64,000 nt of DNA from Lumbricus rubellus (taxonomy: Eukaryota > Annelida > Clitellata > Crassiclitellata > Lumbricidae). Of the stretch, positions 12,885 through 23,977 are shown in pieces (position 1 is the stretch's first letter; every line of letters begins with the position of its first letter). Below the pieces are notes generated by a model. The model did not search any database, had not been told where the DNA came from, and saw nothing but the letters and a program-made list of their open reading frames with translations. Position numbers and translations under genes: made by a program. The stretch is from positions 34,396,580 to 34,460,579 of the forward strand of contig OX243816.1 of NCBI GenBank assembly GCA_945859605.1. Direction: 5' to 3'.

Positions 12885-14054
12885 ATGGTTGCCACGTGGG
12901 GCGAGAGCGAAAACGAGATCGAAAGAAAGGACGACGGACCGGAAATGAACAACAACAACGCGCTGCTGGACTTCCGAAACATCTCCGAGGTCTACCTTGA
13001 GGTCTCGCGAAAGGGAATCCTCTCCTACTACGGCGACCTTGAAATATGGACTCCACCTGCCTCTCCTGCTACTTCTCTCGAGGATTCCGACGTTATGGTG
13101 AGTGGCCTTGACCCCAGATTCAGCGCAGTTCGGCTTTCCATATTCGACCCAGGAAACACGGTCCCTCTGAAACCGTCTGCCACGAAGGCGGTGCACGACC
13201 TTGGCCGCTGCGTCCTCTCGCAGACCGTCCTCAGCCTCGTCAGAAACGCCGGATGTTACGCATTTCTCGCCTGCGCCACATATCTAGCCATCGCAGGTCG
13301 ACGATTGTTCCACGACCTTGAGCTGGTGAAGGTCATGGACGGACGCATTGCCGTGCTCGTCGTCCTCGCTCTGGGTCTCGTTATCATTCCCTTCCAGATC
13401 ATCCACATCCTGTCCGAACTCAAGACCGGAAGTCCGTCGTTGTCGCTAGTGGGCGCCATGCTGCGCAACCAGGTGACGCAGGCGAAGTTCCTGGAGATCG
13501 TCGCCCAGCTTCGCGGCGCTGCCCCCTACGTCGGCGCCGAGGTCCTGCTCCCAAGTGCGTCCTTCGGTCGTAAGACGCTTCCCAACGAGGCGGCCAGGAA
13601 GCTGGACACGGTGTTCCTCTACGACTCCTGGGCGGACAGCAGCCTGCCTCTGGCGCACTCCAGGGGGCCGGACGCCGGATCCAGCTGGATAATAGTCGGC
13701 AAGGACTATCAGTTGTCGGGCGCGGAGTCGGTGACCTGGATCAACGAGGAGACGAACAAGTTCAAGGCTAGCGTCTCGAGGAATGGAGGATCGAAGGGAA
13801 TGACCTTCGATTATGTCCTCGACCTCCAGGAGGGCGTCAGCTTCCCGGACGCCCAGGCCTACCTCGTCCACAACGGTACGGAGGCGCATCCATTCTACCG
13901 CTTCCAGGTCTACCGGACTCTGCTCTTCCTCTGTCTCGACTCGATCTACAACGTCGTTTTCCACTTTCGTACGAAACGTTTCGATGATTACTTCATCGTT
14001 AAGGTCCTCCGAGGACCCAGTGCTTCCGATTACATTGCACCAACGCATTGCTAG
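12885..14054 (+). CDS. Two-pass membrane protein, weakly TMEM268-like
   Basis: A 389-codon uninterrupted frame, distinctly GC-rich with C/G-ending codons, in AT-rich surroundings. The start is favoured by CAACATGG, with A at -3 and G at +4. The N-terminal half is soluble and acidic to polar. Two hydrophobic helices lie at about residues 122-140 and 154-176, separated by a short charged loop, with a long soluble C-terminal half and no N-terminal signal peptide. The family is uncertain. The spacing of the helices, and a following segment of the form T..L..+...LR+.V...+FL+IV, recall vertebrate TMEM268, but overall identity looks low. The gene is intronless as read, so it may be a single-exon gene or an old retrocopy. 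An in-frame ATG|GTGAGT at 13097/13098 mimics a donor site. AATAAA occurs at 14632-14637. Minus-strand ORFs here are shadows of the GC-rich third positions. Confidence 0.8.
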   Translation: MVATWGESENEIERKDDGPEMNNNNALLDFRNISEVYLEVSRKGILSYYGDLEIWTPPASPATSLEDSDVMVSGLDPRFSAVRLSIFDPGNTVPLKPSATKAVHDLGRCVLSQTVLSLVRNAGCYAFLACATYLAIAGRRLFHDLELVKVMDGRIAVLVVLALGLVIIPFQIIHILSELKTGSPSLSLVGAMLRNQVTQAKFLEIVAQLRGAAPYVGAEVLLPSASFGRKTLPNEAARKLDTVFLYDSWADSSLPLAHSRGPDAGSSWIIVGKDYQLSGAESVTWINEETNKFKASVSRNGGSKGMTFDYVLDLQEGVSFPDAQAYLVHNGTEAHPFYRFQVYRTLLFLCLDSIYNVVFHFRTKRFDDYFIVKVLRGPSASDYIAPTHC

Positions 14055-15875
14055 CTATACTTCGCATGCAACAGTGGATGTATAACATGATGTTTTAGGG
14101 TGACAAAAATAATTGTGATATCTTCGTATACTTTTCTAATATAATTGTGTAATGGAAAATTCAACTGCGTAATTCAATTTATATAGCGCCGGAACATTGA
14201 TGAAGTAGGCCTAAGGACAGAAGGCCCAATTATAGACGTACATGTAGGCGTAGGTGAGCTAAGCTGGGTTTTCTAGCATTACAAAAGAGATGATTGTTTC
14301 GATGACATTTGTTGGACTTGTCTTAAGAGAAATGTCAATAATTATTGTGTAAAGTCAGCGATTGTTTGAAGAAATTGGAGGTCGGTCCAAGCAGTGGGGG
14401 GTGGGGCGGAGTTAGGGCCTGTGGTCGGCTGGCGGTGACATCACGAAACCCATGCACTCGTCGATTCATAAACATCGATGTCAGATCTAGAAAGTTACGA
14501 GTTACTGTCAAATGAAATCAATTTTGTTTCTAATTTAAATGGATGCTGACTTGTTTTACATTGTGGTGGTCATTCTATAGCGGACAATGGACTTGAATTA
14601 TATAGGCCTACAACTATATAAGGCTACGTTAAATAAAACTGATCGTTCTATGTCTTAATTTTGGGTAATCATACATGCATTGAATTTTACACACATGGCT
14701 GTGTCATGTATATTCGTTGTCTAAATTTGAACATGCATAACTTCGGACTCTGTTCGTAGAATTGGATACAATTTTCAGGAAACATTGATAATTTTATCCC
14801 TCTTACATTCTCTGAAATTTTATAGAGTTTCATTTAGAATTGAAAAGTATATCGCCAAAACAAAAAGGGTATCAGTTCAATTGGGACACCGTGTATAGGC
14901 TGCATGTCCTAACCCGCGAAGTTGCCTAATAACTGATAGTTGCTGCAGTTGTCTAAAACGAGTAAGACAAATAGGCCATGCCATTATAAAAACCTGCGCT
15001 TATAAGCTCTCATAGCTAGGCTATATATACTTCGATGACGCGTTGCCCATTCTGTGCAGCAGGACTTGTATTGCATGCATGATGATGGAATCCAAATCGT
15101 AGCAATAAACCAGCTGTTAGACTGCTGGAGTTTCTTCTTTGAATAGTTCAATAGTCTATAGGCCTAACGCCGTGCAAGCGCGGATCTTGAAAAACCCAGA
15201 ATTTAGGCCTACTCAAGTAACTGCTAGCCTATTCAATAAAATCATGGAGAATTAATTATTATGCAAACAGTGTATTTTAGAGCTCTAAATTAATTTTTTA
15301 TTTGCTAGTTATAGAAAAACACTTAAGTAGTAGTCTGTGTACAGCTTGTACTTGATTGTATACAATGCGTAGTACAAACATAAATTGTAGGCCTACAGGC
15401 CCTACACAGTACACAGTACACACCTTATAGGTATGGCCATATACGGCTCGATGTGCTCTACAAATTTATTGCTCAGTTTTGTACAGCTGAATAGCTCCGA
15501 TATCACATGAGCTGAAGAAAAACCAATAAACATAGGTCTACTTAAAAGTCTTCGAATCATGCGTAAATCTTTTAAAGTGCTTCAGTCGGTATAGATACAA
15601 AATAATTTCTCTTTGACTGCTAAGAATAGAACGAGCAAACAAGTAATCGTGACATTATTCTTTTTCTAGGACCTGTTTACCTTCTTCTTTCGAAAGCAAG
15701 ACCTGTATGCGCTTGGCTCTTATAATATTGTAGTCCATAACAGTGACAGCACACAATCCGCACAGTTTAAACTTGAGAGCTAACGAGAAAGGCATGCAGC
15801 CATTGCAAGAAGCAAGGAACCGTTGCAAAAGCGATTTACATGCATACCAACTTGTACGAACTTGTACCAACTTGT
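14055..15875. other. 3' flank and intergenic DNA
   Basis: Probable 3' UTR to an AATAAA at 14632-14637, then AT-rich DNA with no gene. A SINE-tail word (TTATATAGCGCC) is at about 14178. Three imperfect copies of AACTTGTACC lie at about 15848-15875, directly before a SINE. Confidence 0.4.
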
Positions 15876-16090
15876 GGGGCACGGTGGTGTAGTGGTGGCG
15901 TCGTTGCTTAATTGGAGCTGGAAGGTTCGAGGTTCCACTTCGCCGCGTAAGGACCTTGGGCAAGTCCTTCACTCACAATTGCTCAGCGCTTCGGCGTGAA
16001 ACTCCGATGCAGTGTCCGCTCTGCATTCGGGATCGCCTCTGAGTAGAGAGAGCTTGAATGGGCGCTATAACAAGTGCACATGCAAACCAG
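15876..16090 (+). mobile_element. tRNA-derived SINE, family 1, nearly full length
   Basis: The head GGGGCACGGTGGTGTAGTGG looks like a tRNA 5' half with a pol III A box. GAAGGTTCGAGGTTCC is a plausible B box about 50 bp later. The body (CTCACAATTGCTCAGCGCTTCGGCGTG...) and tail (GGCGCTATAACAAGTG) recur at about 55757-55930 (+), 37130-37317 (-) and 23705-23835 (-). The ends are approximate. Confidence 0.75.
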
Positions 16091-16439
16091 CATAGGCCTG
16101 CTTATATAATGCTTGTCGCGTTATAAATATCTAACGCTCTCAAGGAGTCCATTTCAGTTGCGGGTTCGCGGTCACACAGTCGTTCCACTGTCCTAGAAAT
16201 CGGCCAAGGACATTCCAGCTTACCATGCAGTCATAAAACATTTTGTTCTGCTCGTTTTCAGAGACATGCATGGTAGCGAGTTCATGATAGGCAATCTCCG
16301 CAATCCGTTTAAGATTATCTCCCTGCATGGCACGCATCTCAATAATTTTTGTTCCGGCATATTTATCTCGTCAGAACGAGAATTGTAGAAAAATAAATGA
16401 GTTTGGACCCCTATTGGCTCATAAGAAGGATTATGGGGG

Positions 16440-17782
16440 CCAAGCAGCAGTGATGTAGTCGAGTCCACCTGGGCCGAGTCCGAGTCCGAGTCCGAGTCCT
16501 GCTAAGCCGAGTCCGAGTCGAGTCCGAGTCCAAGGGAGTTCGAGTCCGAGTCCGAGTCCGAGTCACTAGGGATCGAGTCCGAGTCCGAGTCCGAGTCCAG
16601 TAACATCAAGATCCACTGAAACACTCAAATTGACTCAATACAGTGGCATAGAAAAAAATATCAACACTAAATATGCAAATTGAATTTTTAGTGTAATTTA
16701 TCACAATTTAACTTTAAAAATACTGAATTAGATAAAGTTATGTTCGATAATCTGGCGCAATGGAATAGATACAAATATTATTCCACTGCCAAACATGAGT
16801 TCAACAGCCGCACAGCACATCTTGTGAAGTCTTTTCTGTTGAGACTTGGGGCCAAAACTGCCACCCATCAGCAATGCCTATACTCTTAAAGTAATTGTTT
16901 GGAGTCTGTGATATTGTGAAATGGAGTCTATCCACAGTGATAATATCAGCTACCCTTCAATACCCCAACACAGGCCAAACTAAGTGCTTCGACCTTGAAT
17001 GCAAGTTGCAACCCTCCAATTATGTAGTCTCTGACCTATTAATGGAGATGAAGTTGGCTAGGCCTAAACCTCTGCGCCCGATTCCAAGATCAGAGAAGTT
17101 CTAATAGCCACCAGCCACAAGTAGCCAGTAGACACGTCCAACCTCCCATCCTTATCTGTTTTATCCCTAAACATTTCGATAGATTTAGAAGTCTATTATG
17201 CTCTATCAGATCAGCATATTAATGCCAAGTCAATTGAGGTGTCAAAATATCAAACTCGATGCCGACAGTATGCATGACATGCGTGGATGCCTGGTTTTGT
17301 TTGTGCAGGCCTATTATATGTATCTATAGGCTTATGTTCACATATTTGAACTAGCCCCTCCCGTAACCCAACACCGACTATACATCAAGTGCACCTGTAA
17401 TTAACTTCGCTCGCCTATATTGAGCCGTGCTCAGCCATTCGTCACACAACTTCAATGTCAGGTAGTTTAATTAACCCGTGTATATATATTATATATTATG
17501 GTTCAAGGGCTCCTTTGTTTGAGTTGAGTCACTTGAGTGTTGAAGAAAGCAGGCGAAATGTCTTAATTGGTTGTGGAAATACAAAATGGCCTGTTCGACG
17601 GAGAATTCGTGACTCGGAAACCGAGTCACCGAGTCAAATTTCGAGTCCAGGGCTTCGAGTCCGAGTCCGAGTCCGAGTCCGGACAGCCCGAGTCCGAGTC
17701 CGAGTCCGAGTCCTCAGAAAAACGGTCTCGAGTCGGACTCGAGTCTTTTGCCGGACTCGAGTCCTACATCACTGCCAAGCAG
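16440..17782. mobile_element. hAT-like element with GAGTCC subterminal arrays
   Basis: The element proper is 16448-17774 (1327 bp). Ends are CAGTGATGTAG and CTACATCACTG allowing for a 2-bp offset, flanked by the exact 8-bp duplication CCAAGCAG at 16440-16447 and 17775-17782. Both subterminal regions (about 16456-16600 and 17605-17764) are packed with the hexamer GAGTCC/GAGTCG in runs of 2-4. No transposase is recognisable inside, so the element is non-autonomous. Short ORFs rich in ESESESE are products of the array. Confidence 0.85.
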
Positions 17783-17821
17783 GCAATCACCCCAGGCCAT
17801 TCTCCAAATAACTTTCTATTT

Positions 17822-18120
17822 CTCTTGGTGTCACGCACTGGGAGTGCCTCTGATTGGTGCGCACTGGAAGAGGCGCAAAATAAATTTGTTGATCTATTTT
17901 ACATTACAATTCTCATCTCTCACCTCGGTGCTCAATTCTTAAATAAACCGGACCGACAAACATTGCGCTCTGCTGTTCGTGGAGATATGCAATTGCCGCA
18001 CTTTTTGCCACTGCAATTCTCAGGGTCCCTTGCAACGCAGTAACCGACTCCGGGAAGGATCGAACACAGGATGTTCGTGTTACAAGGTGAACGATAAACT
18101 ATTCGGCTACACATTGACCT
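17822..18120. repeat. SINE fragments, one with a tRNA-like head
   Basis: At 17830-17890, CACTGGGAGTGCCTCTGATTGG and AGAGGCGC resemble the SINE tail at 51235-51310. On the minus strand at about 18050-18115 there is a tRNA-Val-like segment: GTGTAGCCGAATAG as A box and TGTGTTCGATCC as B box. It does not fold as a complete tRNA, so I call it a SINE head, not a tRNA gene. Confidence 0.45.
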
Positions 18121-18959
18121 GACTATACGATTTGATTTCGCTGCGGCTAAGAGCTAGTCTCTGTGTACTTGACGCCGAAAGAGATCAACGAACAGACACG
18201 CCGAGTCATGCAGTTAAGCTTATTGTTGACGCATATTATACTAATTAAGTATCGTAACTCGTGTCATTTGAAATACAATCAGACAAATAAAGAAGTGTCA
18301 ACACAACACTAATGCAACAGTTTTAAGTGCTTAGGAATGAACAGTCGACAGTTGTATGCGGCATTGTGGATTCAAAGTCACACATTTTGTCCACAATCTT
18401 TTCCAAACCTATAATTATATCCAATGAGTGGGATCTGGCTGGAATGCGGGATGCATCGATAAAACTGCTAGGCCTACACCATCGAGCATTGATTTAAGTT
18501 TTCAATGTGTCTGTCTATAATAGCTTGAGGCAAACGAATCAATTATCTGATTGAGTAGATGTAGGCCAACTGGAATGATACTTGCAATTAAAGTTTTTTC
18601 CCCGCTTGGTCTGGGCCGGTAGCGCATCGGAGTAGAGTTATTGAAGGGGCGCCATATAAATTCTGATCAATTGATTTATTGATTTATTGATTGATTGAAT
18701 GCTATGGCTATTTAGTTCATGGAAGTCTTAATCAAATTGCCAGTTTGATCAACTCCGATAGAATTGTCCCGTTTTGTTGTCTGTGTAATGCCTCTGACCA
18801 CTGCATTTGTGTTTTACAAGGGCATTGGAAAGACCTGCCCTCCTGTAGGCTACGTACACACAGTACAGCAACCGATCGAGTCGAACGCAACTATCGACTT
18901 GACTCGAACGACGTGGACCCCCCCCATTCGGTTTTTTAGTCGTCAAATGGTTTTAGACT

Positions 18960-19060
18960 TTATGGCTGTAGACATCTTCCACATTTTTCTTGGGGTGGGG
19001 GGCTGAACGCCATTTAGGGGGCTTAGCCCCCCTAGCACCTCTAGCGCCGCCACTGAGCCT
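18960..19060. mobile_element. End of a hAT-like MITE
   Basis: Ends TAGCGCCGCCACTG, the reverse complement of the common hAT-type terminus CAGTGGCGGCGCTA, preceded by GGGGGCTTAGCCCCCC. The other end and the target duplication were not identified. Confidence 0.4.
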
Positions 19061-19127
19061 GCTTCCATAGGCCTATAGCAAACATTAATTAGTATTCAGT
19101 GTCCGGACATGCGAACGTGGTAGCCTA

Positions 19128-19366
19128 TAAGTCATTATATGACGATGATGGTTCTCTTCCCCACAGTCAATGATGGGTATGCAACTTGCCCAAGGTCGCT
19201 CCGCAGCAGCTTGCGTTACCGCGTCATACACGTGCTAGCCCGAAATATCTAAATCTCTAAATGTCAGCTCCCAGCCCGGGGCTTGAACCGCAGTCCGTTG
19301 TATCCAACAGACGAGTGCCCTCTCGCTTACCGGTGTAGCTAACTATAGGCCAGTAAGTCATTATAT
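19128..19366 (-). mobile_element. tRNA-derived SINE, family 2, with 13-bp target duplication
   Basis: The exact repeat TAAGTCATTATAT at 19128-19140 and 19354-19366 brackets a 213-bp insert. Read on the minus strand, the insert begins with a tRNA-like head (AGCTACACCGGTAAGCGAGAGG, then GCGGTTCAAGCCCCGG as B box). The block TGCTAGCCCGAAAT.TTTAAATCTCT is shared with the copy at 36690-36830. Confidence 0.75.
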
Positions 19367-20165
19367 CACCTTGTCACCTTGTGCCGTCGATTCTTTGAAT
19401 CCTATAGCGACGGCCATGATCAACCTTCTCCACGTATTACGATCTTCCGTCGCATCTCTCAGTTCTTCCAAGTTCATCTTTGTTCTCTCGTGTATTTCCT
19501 CCATCCACCTCCTTAATTCTTGGGCGTCCTCTTCTCCTTTTTCCCTCTCCGCAGGCCAGCATCATCTCCTTTTCCAAGCCCTTTGCTCGCATCACATGTC
19601 CAAAGAATGCCGTCTTAATTCTGCCTTGAAGTACCCCTTCAGGTTTTTGCCAATATCTTGGCCAGAAGTAAGAATTTCAAAATGAAATTTTAGACTCTCT
19701 GTCCCAATGACATATTATATTATTATTATTATTCCCTCTTGACTGTCCTATCTCTTGTAATAATTATGGATTCATTTGTTCTTTTCTCGATCCATAAAGT
19801 TCTCAATACCTTCCTCCATATCCACATTTCACAAGCATTGATTTTCTTTTCTAAGGCCTTTGTTTTTGTCCACGTTTCACATCCATACAGCACCACTGAA
19901 AATAGCCTATAATTGCCTTTACAATTCTAGGCATCGTCATCATCTGCAGGCTCACGTGTTTATCCTTCCATATTTTCTCCAGTCCGGGCCCTTCGCTGCC
20001 GTCTTTCCCAATGCTATCCTTCGACGTAGGCTATCTCTCTGTCACATCCACCATCGTTTTCTATCATGGCTCCAAAGAAGCAGAAACTTGTCACCTCCTC
20101 CATCTCCTCCCCGTCCACTTCAAAGCTCGTCCATTTCTCTGTGGTCATGATCTTGGTCTTAGGCC
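19367..20165 (-). pseudogene. LINE reverse-transcriptase C-terminal fragment
   Basis: Read on the minus strand and across frameshifts, this keeps the ordered landmarks of the end of a non-LTR retrotransposon ORF2. These are KTKIM, then VDGEEMEEVTSFCFFGAMI (the V.G...E.V..F.+LG. block), LYGCETWT, EKKINACEMWIWRKVLRTLW, FFGHVMRAKGLEKE, RRRGRPR and DR..W. The frame is broken by stops and small indels, and the reverse-transcriptase palm and endonuclease are missing. It is therefore a dead 5'-truncated copy. The clade is not assigned; these motifs occur in several animal LINE groups. Confidence 0.8.
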
Positions 20166-20354
20166 TAAGTCTTTATATATCTAAGCCTATACGGTATCAC
20201 GTGGATCATTTTGTGATGCAGCCGCAAAAATGTAAGTAAGATAATTATTTCATATTCAAGTCAAATCGGTTCAGCAAATTTATGACTTGTAAAAACAAAC
20301 GATCGGCAATAACATTAAATCACGACATAACAATGTTTTATTCGTCGACCAACA

Positions 20355-21325
20355 TATACACTGTGTCCGGAAAAAAGGGACCCATTTTTTAAAAATGAAA
20401 ATAAATAGTAAATATTCATCGATTTTCACAATTTAAAGACCATTTTAATCCTGATATATTTATCTAACATTGGTGAAAATATAAAAGTTTCAGTCCAAAT
20501 ATTGACGTCATAATGACGTCATTTGCACAAAAAGTCAAATTTAAGAGATAAATGCGCAAAATCATCTAAAATTTTAATATTTTATTATTTAATTTATCAA
20601 TGTCAAATGTAAGTTTATTTTTATTTTTATATCTGAATTATGCCAGACTGCAATTTGTGGTCAAAGTGTGCACCTTTGGCCTCAACGTAAGCTTCAAAAC
20701 GGTCGCGCTAATAATCAACAGCAGCATCGATAATTACCAGCTTATCAAAATCCTCCCAGGCATTAACAATTCGTTCACGGAGTTCTTCAATGTCTCTTAT
20801 CCTTGTGTTGTACACCTTCTCCTCCATCAGTCTCCAGATCTTATTATCAGCGGGATTTAAGCGGGCGACCGTTTAGCGGCCAACGATTAAGAGGAATGAA
20901 ATCCGAGTCTCCTTAGTGAACAGTTCAACATATTGACGAACTCAGTGAGCAGAAGCACCATTTTGTTGAAATGTGTAGGCTATTGTTCCGAACATTCCCG
21001 GATATCAGGAAACAATTTTATATGGAGCGGACAATTATTGTAATGAGTTGCATTTGTTTTCACTTCTGTTCTATTAAAATGGATTTCCGTTTTACCAATA
21101 GCCAATATACCAACCGAAACCATGCATGACTGGCCGTCTAAATGAACTTTAATGCAAATGACGTCATTATGACGTCATCGTTGAGACTAAAACCTTTATA
21201 TTTTCACAATTGTTAGACAAATATGTCAGGATTAAAATGGTGTTTGAATTGTAAAAATCGATGAATATTTACTATTTATTTTCATATTTACAAAATGGGT
21301 CCCTTTTTTCCGGACACAGTGTATA
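20355..21325 (-). mobile_element. Deleted Tc1/mariner-type element with long terminal inverted repeats
   Basis: The ends TACACTGTGTCCGG and CCGGACACAGTGTA sit between TA dinucleotides (element about 20357-21323). The inverted repeats extend about 170 bp with moderate divergence, and each holds two TGACGTCA sites (20503, 20514, 21159, 21170). Inside, the minus strand retains the C-terminal part of a mariner-like transposase with stops: a QQNGASAH block, NPADNKIWRLMEEKVYNTRI, ELRERI.NAWE and VEAKGAHFDH. The catalytic N-terminal part is missing. Confidence 0.85.
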
Positions 21326-22187
21326 TAGGCCTAATTATAACCTAAAGGCCTATGCCTAGCCTACAAGTAACAATGTTTTCTTGGAGCTAGATTGGTGCGT
21401 GCACAGATGCACACACTGTAGGGGCACTAAAAGGGGCACAATTAAGGTCCCACAAAGCACGGCCATCTGAGACAATTCAGTTGAGAAAAATATATGCACA
21501 ACGGCCAACTATAGATAGGCCTAGGCTATGTCAGCAAGTAGGATCGATAATTAAATTCTTAGATAGGCCTATCACACAAAGAATAGATTTTTAATAAAGA
21601 CATAAGGCATATGCATAACTTAAAGGGGACACACAAAAGCACACTTAGCCTATCATATGCCCTTTTGCATCGTAATCGCAATAATAATAATTATAGTCAT
21701 CCTAAGCTCCAAACTTCTAAAGCGCCACTCGAAAACCAAGCGCAGGGCATCGATTTACGATCAGGCCTATTATATTCAACAATCAAAAGTGAAGTGAATC
21801 TATGAACTATTTTGAATTCTATTTAAAGAGCATTCACTAAAATAGAACACAACACAGGACGCGAGTGGCTCATTGATATCTAACTCGTCGGCTCTGTAAA
21901 GTCTGTATATTTTTTAGAACTACTTTTTCATTCTGGGTCACCGAATGATTATCTTTTATGATAATTTTTCATCGCTGGCAAATGACGAAGGAATTCGGCA
22001 ATTACCGCCATCTAGCAGTTGATCAAATAAGTGATTGGTAAAAATATGCAATAAGACTACAATTGTAGAAACAGCTTTTTGCCAATTAGCACAAACTTAG
22101 ACAACTATTATTCACAAGACAGCAAAACTTAGTTTTTTTAATATGCAGTAATCAGTCAAACATTATAGGTGGCGCTAGCGTTTCATA
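21326..22187. other. Intergenic DNA upstream of Vgll4
   Basis: No gene seen. A short dispersed block near 21710-21760 (CTCCAAACTTCTAAAGCGCCACTC) is shared with about 58590-58640, so it belongs to an interspersed repeat. Confidence 0.4.
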
Positions 22188-22252
22188 TACGTCATTACGT
22201 AAGGAATCCGATATTGACCAATCAGAACGTCGCTTTCAGACCACGTGGTCTG
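22188..22252 (+). promoter_or_regulatory. Candidate Vgll4 distal promoter
   Basis: A tight cluster of promoter-type sites: TACGTCA (CRE-like) at 22188-22194, TTACGTAA (PAR-bZIP/CREB type) at 22195-22202, CCAAT at 22218-22222, and the exact 16-bp palindrome CAGACCACGTGGTCTG at 22237-22252, centred on a CACGTG E-box. It lies just upstream of a putative first exon ending in a consensus donor. The function is inferred from the sites alone. Confidence 0.45.
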
Positions 22253-22691
22253 TGGCCGCATGCTGTCCATTCCATTCATTGTTGACCCGATGGTCTCTGG
22301 AATGTGTACACAAACAGACATTTCGACTATTTACAAGTAAATTCTCGGTCGTATACATTATCTGCCAAGAAATCTCGATTATCCGGACGATCAGGAGGAA
22401 CAGACGGACTAATTTGTTTGGAGATAATAATAAATTCTTGTGCTGGCGTGAAGAACTTGACGGAAACCTGCATTCCATGCGTTCCGATTGCGGGAGTAGA
22501 TTGACATTCTATTTAAGTTGGCCAATTACTCAATTAATCAAACGTGTTCATATCATCGAACATTAGTTACCAGGTTAACGATCGTTTGCTAATAATCGAT
22601 CAGTTCGGGTTCTAATCGGACGAGATAGAGCGGTGGAATTTTTAAAACAAGACCAGCTGTATGCGATTTTGTGGATTTCGAATGCCTCACG
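22253..22691 (+). other. VGLL4: Putative Vgll4 first exon (mostly 5' UTR)
   Basis: Ends at CACG|GTAAGTAAG (donor after 22691), an excellent splice site. An ATG at 22661 opens ten codons and leaves one extra base, the same phase as both other alternative first coding exons. It could therefore join the common exon at 44927 directly. Alternatively it is non-coding and splices to an acceptor such as TTGGTGTAG near 23480. The 5' end is unknown; 22253 is only the edge of the promoter cluster. Confidence 0.35.
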
Positions 22692-23546
22692 GTAAGTAAG
22701 TACATTACGATACCGTTCGTTGCTTAATAGTTGTATACAAAACAGTGCATGGGACGAGCTTCTGGCGCGCTTCGTTTAATTTATTCGACGATGTTTAAAA
22801 TAAATTATGCTTTTTCTCCTCGTTCGTCGTTGTCAAAGGTCCACTCAACCTTCCATTCAGCAGATGGCGTTGGTAAACTGAGCAGTGGGAGGCGATGTTA
22901 GCCATGCATGGCTGTGGACAGTTTAATTCTACTCCTGTTAATAACTTGTGATCATCCGTTCATACTATGAATAATAGTAATGCAGCGTTGTGTCGGTTTG
23001 AAATTAAACGAAGTTTATTGTTATGTCACCATGGACAGCAGAGCGCAGTGCGCGGCGGCCTTGTGGCATTGCATAAATTGAATGCTAAGATAATTGCAAT
23101 TTTACACAAGTAGATACAGTAAAAGTGATGTAATATTTCATGGAGATATTTGAACCTAACTAAGGATAAATAGCAGTAATTGTTAATTTTTGATGATTTT
23201 CTAATTCAATTGGTTCATCAGCTCACCCTTGTGAAATTTGAAAAATTTGCCAGTTTCGGTGGTTACATTAATATTCATTGATTTGCATCATTGTCACAAA
23301 TTAAGGTATAAAATGATTTTAAAAATAGTAAAGCAGAATAAGATGATTACAAAGTTTGACAGTCTTACTCATCACTTTTCTACGTTGTCAATTATATTCC
23401 AAATATTAATAGACGAAGCTTTTTACCGTAGATGCTGGTAGGAAACTGTGTGTTATCTTTAGATCATTTTATCTTTGGTGTAGGATAAGTCTTGACTTAC
23501 GACTTCACATTTGAATCGATTTTGACTTCGACTGCGACTTCCGACA

Positions 23547-23643
23547 ATGTCAATCCTGGAGGTTGTCAAGACGGAGACTGCGCTTGACGTCCTGTCACGG
23601 GCAGCATGCATGATGGAGTCAAGCGTTACCTACCCAGACAATG
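23547..23643 (+). CDS. VGLL4: Vgll4 alternative first coding exon A
   Basis: Encodes 32 codons plus one base and ends at AATG|GTGAGT (donor at 23643/23644). The product contains LDVLSRAA, identical over eight residues to the N-terminus of the main vertebrate VGLL4 isoform (M-E-T-P-LDVLSRAAS-LV). The ATG has A at -3. Phase 1 joins to the exon at 44927, giving a DNEK sequence at the junction, close to DDEK at the equivalent place in human VGLL4. Starting here, the whole protein would be 418 residues. The intron that follows is about 21 kb and contains the Ty3/gypsy element and exon B. Confidence 0.82.
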
Positions 23644-23945
23644 GTGAGTTTACGCTTGACATTATATGCATGTATGTGTATGAGCACGTGCTATGGCTCA
23701 CCTTCAAGAAATATACTCAGAGGCACTCCTCACTACAGTGCTGACACTGAATTGGAGTTTCACGCCAAAGTGCATGACTTGAGGTGGATTCAAACCTGCA
23801 ATCTTCCGGCTACAGGGCAGCGACATTATACGACTTATAATGCAGCACTGTGTGACATTTCATGGCATTGCAAATATAGATTTCTACTCAGAGGTGCCCT
23901 TGTAACGGCATTGCTGTGTCACAGCACCGTTTAAATTGTTGGTAA

Positions 23946-23977
<32 letters not shown>

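Noticed and set aside
13446..14048. 200-codon minus-strand ORF
   Set aside because: Shadow of the GC-rich 12885-14054 gene on the opposite strand.
18045..18118. Possible tRNA gene on the minus strand
   Set aside because: A- and B-box-like words are present but the acceptor and anticodon arms do not pair properly; it looks like a SINE head.
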